DNA from: Burkholderiaceae bacterium 16
Lineage (GTDB): Bacteria > Pseudomonadota > Gammaproteobacteria > Burkholderiales > Burkholderiaceae
Length of the DNA stretch: 52,462 nucleotides
NCBI GenBank assembly: GCA_000955785.1
Contig: JYOD01000104.1
Span: 1 to 52,462 of the forward strand
Direction of reading: 5' to 3'
Below the pieces are notes generated by a model that was given only the letters and a program-made list of their open reading frames with translations, did no database searches and was not told where the DNA came from. This document shows positions 8,659 to 16,672 of the stretch, in pieces. The translations under genes were made by a program, and so were the position numbers. The stretch's first letter is position 1. Every line of letters begins with the position of its first letter.

Positions 8659-8701
8659 AGTCATTCCGCGTGCGCGTTGACGCAATCAAGGAGCAATGCG
8701 A

Positions 8702-9259
8702 GTGAGTGATCTGAAGGAAGCCAGGGCAAGCAAGGAAAAGCCGCTGAAGCATGTTCTTCTTGCCGGGATACATTGCCAGCCGCGTTCCGGCTATGAACTG
8801 ACCAAATGGTTGCAGATGGCGGGCCAGCATTGCTGGTCGGTCGAGCACAGCTCGGTGTACCCGGCTTTGCGAGAACTGGAGACGGATGGACTCATCAAAT
8901 CGGAGCGCTTGCCGGGAACGCGCGGGCCGGAACGCTCGATCTACAGCATGACCGTTGCTGGCCGCGAGAAGCTGACGGCTTGGGTGGCGAATGGCTCACC
9001 GCGCCCGGCCATCAAGGACGAACAGATACTGCGGGTGTTGTGCTTCGATTTGCTGCCGCGCGAGACAGCGTTGCAGCAGATCCGTGAGGTGCGTGCGGAC
9101 CATCAGGTCCAGCTTGAATTTTTTCTCGCAAGGCAGGCCGAGCTGAGCGAGGATCAGCTTGGACCGCTGTTGGTGACGCGCCGCGGCGTGCTGGCGGAAC
9201 AGGCCTATATCGCGTGGTGTGACGAGGTGGCGGAAATGATTGCTCGCAGGCCAGCCTGA
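8702..9259 (+). CDS. PadR-family transcriptional repressor
   Basis: 185 residues from a GTG at 8702. AAGGAG lies 8 bases before this GTG but only 2 bases before an in-frame ATG at 8696, so the GTG is the better start. The N-terminal winged helix ('HVLLAGIHCQPRSGYELTKW', 'WSVEHSSVYPALRELETDGL') is the PadR signature, followed by the C-terminal dimerisation helices with 'REKLTAWV' and the 'RARPEFFL'-like region near residue 135. Two ATGT-N8-ACAT palindromes lie in the intergenic region shared with the NmrA operon, so it probably represses itself and that operon until a phenolic or drug-like ligand binds. The ligand is unknown. Confidence 0.9.
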   Translation: MSDLKEARASKEKPLKHVLLAGIHCQPRSGYELTKWLQMAGQHCWSVEHSSVYPALRELETDGLIKSERLPGTRGPERSIYSMTVAGREKLTAWVANGSPRPAIKDEQILRVLCFDLLPRETALQQIREVRADHQVQLEFFLARQAELSEDQLGPLLVTRRGVLAEQAYIAWCDEVAEMIARRPA

Positions 9260-9289
9260 TGTCCGGCTAAATTCAGGCTGGTGCGCCAG

Positions 9290-10069
9290 TTACTGGACTT
9301 TGCTGGCCGCTGCGATAATCGCGGCGGCAACCGCCTTCGGATGACTCAACATTGCGACGTGACTTGAATCGACATGTATCGTCGTTGCGCCGATCTGCTT
9401 TGCCATTGCTTCCTCTGCTCGCGGATCGATCATGCGATCCTGGTTGGCGACCACGAACCACGACGGCTTCGTGTGCCACGCGGCGATGCTCACCTTGTCG
9501 TCCAGAGAGCCCGCGAACCACGGTCCTTGCGTCGCTGCGAGGGTGCGTGCTTGTGCCGGCGTCAGATCCTGGGCGAAATCATTAACCACCGCGTCGGTGG
9601 ACAACGTCAGGAAGTTTGCGGAGTCTTTCCTTAATTCCCCTGCCCAGGCCGGCGCCGGCTTGCCTTTCATCATGTCGTTGACCGATACGCCGCTATCCGG
9701 AACGAGAGCGGCTACGTACACGAGCGCCTTGACTTTATCGTCGTTGCCGGCCTGGGTGATCACGAAGCCGCCCCACGAATGGCCTACGAGCACAACCGGA
9801 CCGGTTTGCAGGTCTATCGCACGCCTGGTCGCCGCCGTATCATCCGCAAGCGAGCTGAGCGGGTTCTGAACCGAAACCACGTGAAGACCGCGCGCTTCGA
9901 GCAGCGGGATCACCTTATTCCAGCTCGATCCGTCGGCGAAAGCGCCGTGCACAAGCACGACGTTCGTTCCTTTCAGATCCTGCGGCGGGGCAGCATGGGC
10001 CGCGTTCAGCGGAAACGCGCTGGCGAGCAGCATCGCCGATGCGAGACATCTCTTCAACAAACGGTTCAT
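9290..10069 (-). CDS. Exported alpha/beta hydrolase
   Basis: 259 residues from the ATG at 10069; GAGGAA lies upstream and the signal peptide starts right after it, so the longer frame to 10153 is not used. Residues 1-27 form a Sec signal ('MNRLLKRCLASAMLLASAF', ending 'AHA'). The mature enzyme has 'VVLVHGAFADGSSW', nucleophile Ser in 'GHSWGG', Asp in 'NQDRMIDP' and His in 'SSHVAMLSHP'. This type is annotated as pyrethroid or salicylate-ester hydrolase-like, but the substrate is not predictable. It lies 70 bases downstream of another exported hydrolase gene and is convergent with padR. Confidence 0.87.
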   Translation of the reverse strand: MNRLLKRCLASAMLLASAFPLNAAHAAPPQDLKGTNVVLVHGAFADGSSWNKVIPLLEARGLHVVSVQNPLSSLADDTAATRRAIDLQTGPVVLVGHSWGGFVITQAGNDDKVKALVYVAALVPDSGVSVNDMMKGKPAPAWAGELRKDSANFLTLSTDAVVNDFAQDLTPAQARTLAATQGPWFAGSLDDKVSIAAWHTKPSWFVVANQDRMIDPRAEEAMAKQIGATTIHVDSSHVAMLSHPKAVAAAIIAAASKVQ

Positions 10070-10139
10070 GATGGGCTTTTCCTCAAATTTGTAGAGTGAG
10101 CCGTTAGCATCGCAGGCAGCCCGCGCGACACGTTGGCAC

Positions 10140-11192
10140 TTAGTAGCCGGCAACCTCGATCACCGCGTCCGCAAAGGCCTTGGGCGCTTCCTGCGGCAGA
10201 TTGTGGCCGATTCCGCCTCCGATGGTCCGGTGCGTGTATTTGCCGGAGAATTTCTTCGCATACGCTGCAGGCTCGGGATGAGACGCACCATTGGCGTCGC
10301 CTTCGAGAGTGATGGTCGGCACGGTGATGACCGGCGCGGCTGCGAGACGCTTTTCGAGCGCGTCGTACTGCGGCTCCCCGTCCGCAAGACCCAATCGCCA
10401 GCGGTAGTTGTAGATCACGATCGCCACGTGATCCGGGTTCTGGAAGGCTTTTGCGGATCGTTCGAACGTCGCATCGTCGAAATGCCATTTCGGCGAAGCG
10501 AGTTGCCAGATGAGCTTCGTGAAGTCGTGCCGGTTGGCTTCATAGCCGCGCCTGCCACGCTCCGTCGCGAAGTAGAACTGGTACCACCACGTGAGCTCCG
10601 CCTGCGGCGGCAAGGGCGCCTTGTTGGCTTGCTGGCTACCGATCAAATAACCGCTCACCGATACCAGCGCCTTGCAGCGCTCCGGCCACAGCGCCGCGAC
10701 GACGTTGGCCGTGCGCGCACCCCAGTCGAAACCGCCGATGATCGCCCTCTCGATTTTCAGCGCATCCATCAGCGCGATGACGTCGACGGCGAGCACCGCT
10801 TGCTGGCCATTGCGGACCGCGTCGCTGGAAAGAAGCCGCGTCGTCCCGTAGCCGCGCAGGTACGGAACCACCACCCGATAGCCCGCCGACGCGAGCCGAG
10901 GCGCGACGTCGACGAAGCTGTGGATGTCGTATGGCCAGCCATGGAGCAAGATCACGACCGGGCCGGTACCCGGGCCGACTTCGGCATAACCGACATTCAG
11001 AGCGCCAGCATCGATCTGCTTGATCTCGGTGAACGATGCACCCGACGCTGCGGCGTTCGCGCCTGCAGCAGGCCCGCTGGCTTGACTGGACTGTGCGTGC
11101 GCCAGCCCGCTCAAGACCAGTTCCATCGCACCTGCGCTGACGGCCACCGTCCCAACAAAGCGCCGACGACCGGTGTTGATCCGATTCGACAT
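10140..11192 (-). CDS. Exported alpha/beta hydrolase with Asp nucleophile (epoxide hydrolase/dehalogenase-like)
   Basis: 350 residues. The N-terminus carries a Tat signal ('NTGRRRFVGTVAVSAG'). The catalytic domain has 'ILLHGWPYDIHSF' and the elbow 'GGFDWGARTA', where the nucleophile position is Asp rather than Ser, as in epoxide hydrolases and haloalkane dehalogenases. A C-terminal His lies in 'GIGHNLPQE'. An attacking Asp implies a covalent ester intermediate and an epoxide or halide substrate (family inference). AGAGGAGAGG precedes the ATG. It is first of a two-gene minus-strand set with the hydrolase at 9290-10069. Confidence 0.87.
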   Translation of the reverse strand: MSNRINTGRRRFVGTVAVSAGAMELVLSGLAHAQSSQASGPAAGANAAASGASFTEIKQIDAGALNVGYAEVGPGTGPVVILLHGWPYDIHSFVDVAPRLASAGYRVVVPYLRGYGTTRLLSSDAVRNGQQAVLAVDVIALMDALKIERAIIGGFDWGARTANVVAALWPERCKALVSVSGYLIGSQQANKAPLPPQAELTWWYQFYFATERGRRGYEANRHDFTKLIWQLASPKWHFDDATFERSAKAFQNPDHVAIVIYNYRWRLGLADGEPQYDALEKRLAAAPVITVPTITLEGDANGASHPEPAAYAKKFSGKYTHRTIGGGIGHNLPQEAPKAFADAVIEVAGY

Positions 11193-11413
11193 CAGTACCT
11201 CTCCTCTTCAGGTCGATTCAATGTTCTCGAATGCGCGTCGCACGCTTCGCTCTCTCCGCTGAACACGAATGCTTCGCTCCATTGCACCGGGGCACGCGCA
11301 CATGCAATGCCGGTAACCGGGCGGATGGTCAGCCCTTGCAACGTGAAGCTTGGCGAACGAAGGGCCACACCAGGATCCGGTATGAAACCAGACCGCGCGA
11401 CGCGGCCAGAGGG

Positions 11414-11806
11414 CTAGCGGCCGTTGAGCAATGCAACACAGAGGGCCATCCCGAACGCGTAAGTTCCCAAGGCCCCGATAGCTCGGGCCGGATTGGGCTT
11501 CGTCATCGATGGCCAAGCTAGTAGTCCAACCACCAGGAGCAAGCGGCAGGCAGTTGCACCTGCCATGCACCAGAGCTGCCATTGAGGCGGATTCCGAAAG
11601 CCGAGGTACAGAAAAAGCATTGCGAAGAACGGGACGTACTCGGCGGTGTTGCCGTGAGCGCGAACCAGTTTCGTTAGCAGCCGATCAGGCTCAGGAGCGT
11701 ATCCGCTCAGCACGCCGACACGAGAGCGCAGGACCGAGATGGCGAGTCCAAGTGCGAACAAGAGCAGACCAAGCACAGCGGTGCAGGCCAGTGCAGTGCT
11801 ATTCAT
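11414..11806 (-). CDS. MAPEG-family membrane protein
   Basis: 130 residues from the ATG at 11806. Four hydrophobic segments lie at about residues 5-25, 50-72, 78-100 and 105-127. The motifs 'RAHGNTAEYVPFF' and 'NPARAIGALGTYAFG' are typical of bacterial MAPEG proteins (membrane-associated eicosanoid and glutathione metabolism). Bacterial members may be glutathione-dependent detoxifying enzymes; the precise activity is unknown. The start overlaps the stop of the 41-codon ORF upstream (ATGA), which suggests translational coupling. Confidence 0.85.
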   Translation of the reverse strand: MNSTALACTAVLGLLLFALGLAISVLRSRVGVLSGYAPEPDRLLTKLVRAHGNTAEYVPFFAMLFLYLGFRNPPQWQLWCMAGATACRLLLVVGLLAWPSMTKPNPARAIGALGTYAFGMALCVALLNGR

Positions 11807-11928
11807 TCGACACCCCCTGCATGACATTCGAAGCCAGCCATGCCCCAAGCGACCGCCAGGGTGAGCCGGGGCAGCGCAGCCACGTTCAGGTGAATCGTGT
11901 TTCCCTTCGAGCTGTCGGTAGCGCTCAT
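11803..11928 (-). CDS. 41-residue ORF coupled to the MAPEG gene
   Basis: Short frame starting at an ATG at 11928, with AGGA 6 bases upstream, and ending in a TGA that overlaps the MAPEG ATG by four bases. The peptide starts 'MSATDSSKGNTIHLN' and has a moderately hydrophobic 'LTLAVAWGMAGFECH' segment. No family is recognised. It may be a leader that couples translation, or the remnant of a longer gene. The overlap and ribosome site are the only support. Confidence 0.4.
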   Translation of the reverse strand: MSATDSSKGNTIHLNVAALPRLTLAVAWGMAGFECHAGGVE

Positions 11929-12094
11929 CTGGAGTCCTCATGCCGAGTGGATTGACAGCTCCATGGTAGATGCCGACCCTGAGGCCTGAATGACGAATTT
12001 CCCTCCTTTTAGGACAATATGAAGCGCATCGGAGTCGTGGTGTTCCCCGGCGTCCAGGATGCTCCCGACGCACTGAATCGGTCCAGTGGTTTAC

Positions 12095-12128
12095 TTCGCA
12101 TGCGAATTATATATACTTCGTATGCGAA
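12095..12128. promoter_or_regulatory. Two candidate MarR operators upstream of the enoyl-CoA hydratase gene
   Basis: TTCGCATGCGAA at 12095-12106 is a perfect palindrome, and TTCGTATGCGAA at 12117-12128 differs at one base. Their centres are 22 bp apart, two helical turns. A third copy, TTCACATGCGAA, precedes the marR gene at 13453. The shared sequence ties this promoter to that MarR. Confidence 0.75.
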
Positions 12129-12178
12129 GTTACATTGCATGCCTGCACGGCATTGCGCAACCCATCTGGAGACCTACC

Positions 12179-12955
12179 ATGAGCTTGGAAATTCGTGTTG
12201 ACCTTACCAGCGGCGTTCTGACCATTACGCTTGCCCGGCCGGACAAGAAAAATGCATTGACGAACGAGATGTACGGCGCACTCGCCGACGCTATCGAGCA
12301 GGCACAGCAGGACCGCAATATCCGGGTATTGCTGCTGCAAGGCGACGGGGACATCTTTACGGCGGGTAATGATGTGGGAGAATTCGCAGCGATAGCGGCA
12401 GGAAATGACCCCGGCGAACGCCACGTGCACCGCTTTCTGCGCGCCCTTGCCAACTCCACGGTACCGATTGTCGCCGCTGTCAACGGCAAGGCCGTCGGCG
12501 TCGGCACCACCATGCTGCTGCATTGCGATTTCGTCGTGCTCGCGCAGGACGCGCAACTGATCACGCCCTTCGTGAACCTTGCCCTTGTTCCCGAGGCGGC
12601 TTCAAGTTACCTGCTTCCCCTGCGTATCGGGCACGTCAGGGCCTTCGAGATGTTTGCGCTGGGCGAGCCGCTTGACGCGCAAACCGCCGTGGCGTGGGGC
12701 ATCGCGAACAAAGTTTGTGCCAATGACCAACTGCGGGCGGACGCGCGCCTGATGGCCGAAAAGATTGCCACCAAGCCCGCCGGCTCGCTGAGCGCAATGA
12801 AAAAGCTCATGCGCGACGCGGAAAAACTGGTTTCGCAGATGAACAGCGAAAGCGCCAGGTTCGAGGAGCGGCTGTCCAGTGCCGAAGCCAAGGAAGCATT
12901 CTCGGCCTTCGCCGAGAAGCGCAAACCGGACTTCACCAAGGTCGCCCAGCAGTAA
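12179..12955 (+). CDS. Enoyl-CoA hydratase/isomerase family protein
   Basis: 258 residues from the ATG at 12179 (GGAG 9 bases upstream). The crotonase fold shows in 'LTITLARPDKKNALTNEMY', the oxyanion segment 'GDIFTAGNDVGEF', the second oxyanion loop 'VNGKAVGVGTTMLLHCDF' and 'PFVNLALVPEAASSYLLP' before a C-terminal helical part. This subgroup hydrates or isomerises enoyl-CoA thioesters in fatty-acid or aromatic-acid catabolism. It stands alone, convergent with marR, behind two palindromes that also occur before marR. Control by that MarR in response to an acyl- or aroyl-CoA is a plausible inference. Confidence 0.9.
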   Translation: MSLEIRVDLTSGVLTITLARPDKKNALTNEMYGALADAIEQAQQDRNIRVLLLQGDGDIFTAGNDVGEFAAIAAGNDPGERHVHRFLRALANSTVPIVAAVNGKAVGVGTTMLLHCDFVVLAQDAQLITPFVNLALVPEAASSYLLPLRIGHVRAFEMFALGEPLDAQTAVAWGIANKVCANDQLRADARLMAEKIATKPAGSLSAMKKLMRDAEKLVSQMNSESARFEERLSSAEAKEAFSAFAEKRKPDFTKVAQQ

Positions 12956-12988
12956 ATCGAGTGACTCGCTGTCCGGCCGCTGCCCAGG

Positions 12989-13423
12989 TTACAACTCGCC
13001 TTCGTCGGCGGCCGGAAACTTCGTCTGCAGGCTGGTCAGCCACCGCGCTACCACGTCAATTTCGGCCGCGGTGAAACCTTCGGTCAGCCTGGCATTAGTT
13101 TCCTTCATGCCAGCCTTCGAACGCCGGCGAGCCGAGCGCCCTGCCTCCGTCAGCCATAGGCGCGATGCACGGCGATCGGTCTCGTCCGGCCGGCGCTCGA
13201 TCAGGCCCGCCCTTTCGGTCCGGTCAGCCAGACCGCTCATCCCGGGTGCGCCCAGATCTAGCGCTGCGGCAGCCTCGCCCATCAGCGCCCCGTCGTTCCT
13301 GCCCAGAAAGAAAAGCAGCCCAGCCTGGGCCGCTGTCACGCCACCCGCGGCCGTGCGCGCTTGTGACCACCGATGCAGTCGACGCTGGCCGACGTTCAAT
13401 AGATAGACGAGTCGATGCTCCAT
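12989..13423 (-). CDS. MarR-family transcriptional regulator
   Basis: 144 residues. The winged helix occupies about residues 28-100: 'TAAQAGLLFFLG' and 'EAAAALDLGAPGMSGLADRTERAGLIERRPDETDRRASRLWLT' region, with the family's D-x-R-A/S-R wing. The ribosome site is weak. Its 3' end faces the enoyl-CoA hydratase gene (33-base gap). TTCACATGCGAA lies 30-41 bases before the ATG, and two near-identical sites lie before the hydratase gene, so autoregulation and control of the hydratase are inferred. Confidence 0.88.
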   Translation of the reverse strand: MEHRLVYLLNVGQRRLHRWSQARTAAGGVTAAQAGLLFFLGRNDGALMGEAAAALDLGAPGMSGLADRTERAGLIERRPDETDRRASRLWLTEAGRSARRRSKAGMKETNARLTEGFTAAEIDVVARWLTSLQTKFPAADEGEL

Positions 13424-13452
13424 GTCTTTGACGGATAAAAGATGCCATTTAG

Positions 13453-13464
13453 TTCACATGCGAA
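13453..13464. promoter_or_regulatory. Candidate MarR operator at the marR promoter
   Basis: TTCACATGCGAA, matching 10 of 12 bases of the perfect palindrome at 12095 and placed 30-41 bases before the marR ATG. Flanking AT bases also resemble the other two sites. Confidence 0.68.
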
Positions 13465-13534
13465 TTTTATCACGTGCCCGGTGCCCGACATTGGTCGGTC
13501 ACGGCAATGAACTTCTATCGACTCCGCCGACGCC

Positions 13535-14830
13535 TCACCTCGAAGGTTCGCCATCCTTGGTAGCAATCAATTCTTTCGGCGTCAGCGGGATCAAGAGCAG
13601 GATCAGTGCGTACACCACGGTCGTCGCGATCACACAATATGTGAATCCGCGTGTTGAGCTGCTGTTATAGATCCATGAGCCCAATAGATCGCCGGCACGC
13701 GCCGAGAGCGCGAGAACGCCTTCCACCAGCATCATCAAGGTTCCTTGCAAGCCTGGCGGACAGGACCGCATCGCGAGATCGAAGTATGCTGCCGTGGCTA
13801 CACCGCCCATCAGCCCTATCGGTGCCGCCAATACAAGCGCGAGATTGGCAGAGTGAATGAATGCCAGCGGAATCATCTGCGGCACTGCGACGATCGTTCC
13901 CCACCACAACAGCTTGTTCAGCGATACTCTCTTGCACAGAAACCCATACAGCAGAAATGTCGGGATGAACGCGGCGGCAAAGATCCCGTTGTAGTACGAG
14001 TAAACGGAATCCGATGCATGCAGCTCATTGGTCAGATAGAACTGCAGCGGAGTGGCCGATCCTGGCGCAAAGTTCCACAGAAAGCAGATGAGAACCGCTG
14101 GATAAATGGCCTTATGCTTCGCCAGCCGCCTGACATTCCCAACAAGATCTGCGCCCCTGGCTTGCGGGTGCTCGTAGGTATGGCCGAAGACGGAAACGGG
14201 CTTCCAGAGTCCCATCACGGCAATCAATAAAGTGAACATCGCAGCCAGGACGAAGGCTTCTTTCGCGGCAAGATGATCGGAGAAGTACCCGGAAGCGAAC
14301 GCTCCCGCAACGACCGGGACGGAGCTGACCAAATTCAACAGAGCGCTCAGGCGCCCGGACATGAGCTTCTCCTGGCCCACCAGAGCGACCAGCCCCTGAT
14401 AGGCTGCGGCGATAAATCGGGACGACAGCATCGCCAGCAGCATCCCGATGACCAGTCCCGCGTATGAGAAACCCGAAAACGCCATCCAGATGAATGCCAC
14501 CGCGGTCGCCGGAGCGAAAATCAGGAAGAAGCCGCGATCGCGCAATCCCAGCGGGTTCCATTGGTCGCGCGCGAGGCCGAAAGCGAACGCAAAGTACACG
14601 GGTATGCCCGTAACCAGCCGGAATGTCGAGATCTGCGTCGCCGTCGCATGCAACTGGTTCTTGAGTATGTACGACGTCTGTATGTCAACCAGATAACCGG
14701 CCGGCGTTGCCAGATAGATGAACAGGGTCAGCCAACCGAAATACAGCAGGGTTCGGTCGCTGCCCTCGGAACCATTAGTTGGGGGTGGAAAAATTTCAGC
14801 CCGATAGGCGCGTTTGGAGTTCTTGGACAT
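13535..14830 (-). CDS. MFS transporter, folate-biopterin (BT1)-like
   Basis: 431 residues from the ATG at 14830; the longer frame to 15058 adds a Cys/Arg-rich non-membrane stretch and is rejected. About 12 transmembrane segments are visible, starting 'LLYFGWLTLFIYLATPAGYL'. A central cytosolic loop lies near residue 205 ('PQARGADLVGNVRRLAKH'), and the second half starts 'AVLICFLWNFAPGSATPLQF'. The arrangement and 'GLARDQWNPLG' are typical of the BT1/MFS group, but the substrate cannot be assigned. On the minus strand a TATACT-like -10 box lies upstream near 14940. There is no obvious functional partner among neighbours. Confidence 0.75.
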   Translation of the reverse strand: MSKNSKRAYRAEIFPPPTNGSEGSDRTLLYFGWLTLFIYLATPAGYLVDIQTSYILKNQLHATATQISTFRLVTGIPVYFAFAFGLARDQWNPLGLRDRGFFLIFAPATAVAFIWMAFSGFSYAGLVIGMLLAMLSSRFIAAAYQGLVALVGQEKLMSGRLSALLNLVSSVPVVAGAFASGYFSDHLAAKEAFVLAAMFTLLIAVMGLWKPVSVFGHTYEHPQARGADLVGNVRRLAKHKAIYPAVLICFLWNFAPGSATPLQFYLTNELHASDSVYSYYNGIFAAAFIPTFLLYGFLCKRVSLNKLLWWGTIVAVPQMIPLAFIHSANLALVLAAPIGLMGGVATAAYFDLAMRSCPPGLQGTLMMLVEGVLALSARAGDLLGSWIYNSSSTRGFTYCVIATTVVYALILLLIPLTPKELIATKDGEPSR

Positions 14831-15150
14831 GGGGGAACACGTACACGTTCTCAAAAAACCAATCCAAGGTGCACCCGTGAATGTGCGGGCTGCTCCACCG
14901 GGCAACGGTAACTGAATACAGCGTTCAGCGCGAAAAAGTATAGGTAAAAAATAGGATTTGATGTTCCGAGGCCTACCGCATCGAAGCGAGAGCACATTTC
15001 GGACGCACACGCTTACTCGCTTGTACCTCTGGACAGCCCAGTTGGGGTCGCCAGACATCGACCTTCTCCTGTCCTTGGTTGGCCGAAGTCGGCTGTGGAA
15101 TCAACCGGTCGATGCGACGGATTGTCCAGATCGCCGCCCACGCTTGAGGA
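14831..15150. other. Intergenic stretch between the MFS and SRPBCC genes
   Basis: 320 bases with no convincing ORF; the frames crossing it lack ribosome sites and family motifs. An AT-rich patch at 14930-14960 contains TATACT on the minus strand and may be the MFS gene promoter. No terminator or repeat was seen. Confidence 0.4.
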
Positions 15151-15627
15151 CTAGCTGGCACACGACGCGCGTTCTTCACTCTCCACACCGTTCCGGGCGT
15201 CAATGGCTCTGATGCTGTTTGCAAAGGCTTTTCCCAAAACGTGTCTACCGACGGTTCCAAGCGCGAGCCCCAGCACCCATCCTTTGATGTTCCTACCTTC
15301 CCGCACCACGACTGCGTCCAGCGCGGTCGTCCCGTCGGGCAGACGCGTGAACGTATATGTATGGCCTGACCGGCCTCCCCATACGTTGGAGTCGATCGTT
15401 GTCATGTCGACACGATCGGGATCGGACCAGTCGTAATGCAGGTGTTCCCAGATACCGCGCGAGCCCTCCGTCACGTCAGCTTCAGAGTGGCCTCGGCGAT
15501 GCACCTTCAGGTACTCGTCGGCGCTGTTGCCAAAGAGCATCGAGCGACCAGGCCCGAAGTCGGTAAGCCCGGCGACGAACTGCTCGGGCGTCGAATTGGT
15601 CTTGTAGTGAAAGTGAATCGTGGACAT
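15151..15627 (-). CDS. SRPBCC-family protein
   Basis: 158 residues from the ATG at 15627; the frame running upstream to 16041 overlaps the epoxide-hydrolase remnant in another frame and is not used. The START-like pattern shows in 'FHYKTNSTPEQFVAGLTDF', 'WEHLHYDWSDPDRVDMTT' and 'GHTYTFTRLPDGTTALD', followed by the long C-terminal helix 'RHVLGKAFANSIRAI'. These helix-grip proteins bind hydrophobic ligands; the ligand is unknown. It follows the epoxide-hydrolase remnant by about 70 bases on the same strand, so both may once have formed one operon. Confidence 0.75.
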   Translation of the reverse strand: MSTIHFHYKTNSTPEQFVAGLTDFGPGRSMLFGNSADEYLKVHRRGHSEADVTEGSRGIWEHLHYDWSDPDRVDMTTIDSNVWGGRSGHTYTFTRLPDGTTALDAVVVREGRNIKGWVLGLALGTVGRHVLGKAFANSIRAIDARNGVESEERASCAS

Positions 15628-15695
15628 GGCAAGTTTCTTCGTTGGCTGGGGCTGGTTGCCCAAAGGAAAGCCTCGCCGGCGCGATGCCGGCCGCT

Positions 15696-16325
15696 TTACA
15701 CCGAGACCCCCGCACGCAAGGGCCTGAAACCCGCGCGCAACTCCTCGGCAAAAGCCTTTGGTTGTTCCCATGCCGCGAAATGGCCGCCCTTTTCGAGGCG
15801 GTTGGAATGGATGAGCTTTGAATAGGCTCGCTCGGCCCAGCTTCGTGGCGCCGCATAGATTTCGTCTGGGAATACGCTTAGGGCGACCGGGATGGTGACG
15901 TGCTTGACATCGAAGAACGCCAGCTTGTTTTCCCAATAGAGTCGCGCAGAAGAGATGGCGGTTTTCGTCAGCCAGTACAGCGTGATGTTGTCGAGGATGT
16001 CGTCGCGCGAGAGGCCCTCGGCTTGACCATCGAACACCCATGCAATGAGCGATTGACTTGCAGCATCGTGGTCAAGGATCCATCCGGCCAGACCGATTGG
16101 AGAGTCTTCGACGCCATAGAGCGTTTGCGGGCGGTTCGTCATCTCGATCGTGTAACCGAGGCCATGTTTGAAGAAGGTGTCCAACTGCCCATATGCATGC
16201 TGCTCGTCCGCGGACAGGCCGGTGGGCGCGGGCTCACCATACTTGAGCGCCCTTGATACATCGGGGGGCACGGTCGCGGGCATGTTGACGTGAATGCCGA
16301 GCAGCTCCGGCCTTCGGCCATGCGC
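15696..16325 (-). pseudogene. C-terminal half of an epoxide hydrolase (truncated)
   Basis: The readable ORF runs from an ATG at 16283 (195 residues), but family-like sequence extends upstream in frame ('AHGRRPELLGIHVN') to 16325, where a TGA follows at 16326-16328 and similarity stops. The remaining part has the lid region ('QTLYGVEDSPIGLAGWI'), 'VALSVFPDEIYAAPRSW' and the catalytic His in 'KGGHFAAWEQP'. The N-terminal half, with the oxyanion loop and nucleophilic Asp, is missing, so it cannot be an active hydrolase. Full-length relatives have about 380-410 residues. The break marks the left edge of a zone of gene fragments. Confidence 0.8.
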
Positions 16326-16359
16326 TCATCGTGCGCTTCGAGCGCGCGGGAGGGACGCA

Positions 16360-16467
16360 ATGACCCCCGCCGCCGAGAACTTGCGCGTACTCCCGGAGGC
16401 TCGCGACCTGGATACCTTCCTGGAGGCCCTCGAGGCGTACCGCCAGGAACATACTGCCGAACCGTAG
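16360..16467 (+). CDS. 35-residue ORF, probably the 5' end of a truncated gene
   Basis: ATG at 16360 with GGGAGG upstream. It overlaps by four bases (ATGA) the stop of another frame ending 'LIVRFERAGGTQ', as in a tight operon. The peptide reads 'MTPAAENLRVLPEARDLDTF' and continues to a TAG at 16465, exactly where alcohol-dehydrogenase sequence begins in another frame. It is most likely the start of a gene cut by a deletion. No family is recognised. Confidence 0.35.
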   Translation: MTPAAENLRVLPEARDLDTFLEALEAYRQEHTAEP

Positions 16468-16634
16468 TGTCCTCCGCCGACGAGCGTGCGCTACCGGTTG
16501 GCACGCGCGTCACGGCGAACCCGCTGATTACCTGCGGCCATTGCGACTACTGCCTGCAGGGGCGCGACAACCTCTGTTCCAACCGCACCTTGGTCGGCGT
16601 GACCCGGCCCGGGTCTTTCTCCGAGTACCTGTCG
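16464..16634 (+). pseudogene. Middle fragment of a zinc-dependent alcohol dehydrogenase
   Basis: About 57 codons with the structural-zinc loop 'CGHCDYCLQGRDNLC', preceded by 'LPVGTRVTANPLIT' and followed by 'GVTRPGSFSEYLS'. This corresponds to roughly residues 65-120 of a medium-chain Zn alcohol dehydrogenase. There is no N-terminus before it and no NAD domain after it. It begins inside the end of the 35-codon ORF and stops about 40 bases before the ATG of an N-terminal ADH fragment, so the two pieces lie in reversed order. Confidence 0.8.
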
Positions 16635-16672
16635 CACAACGCACGCATATCGCTACTTCAGCAAGGAAACCG

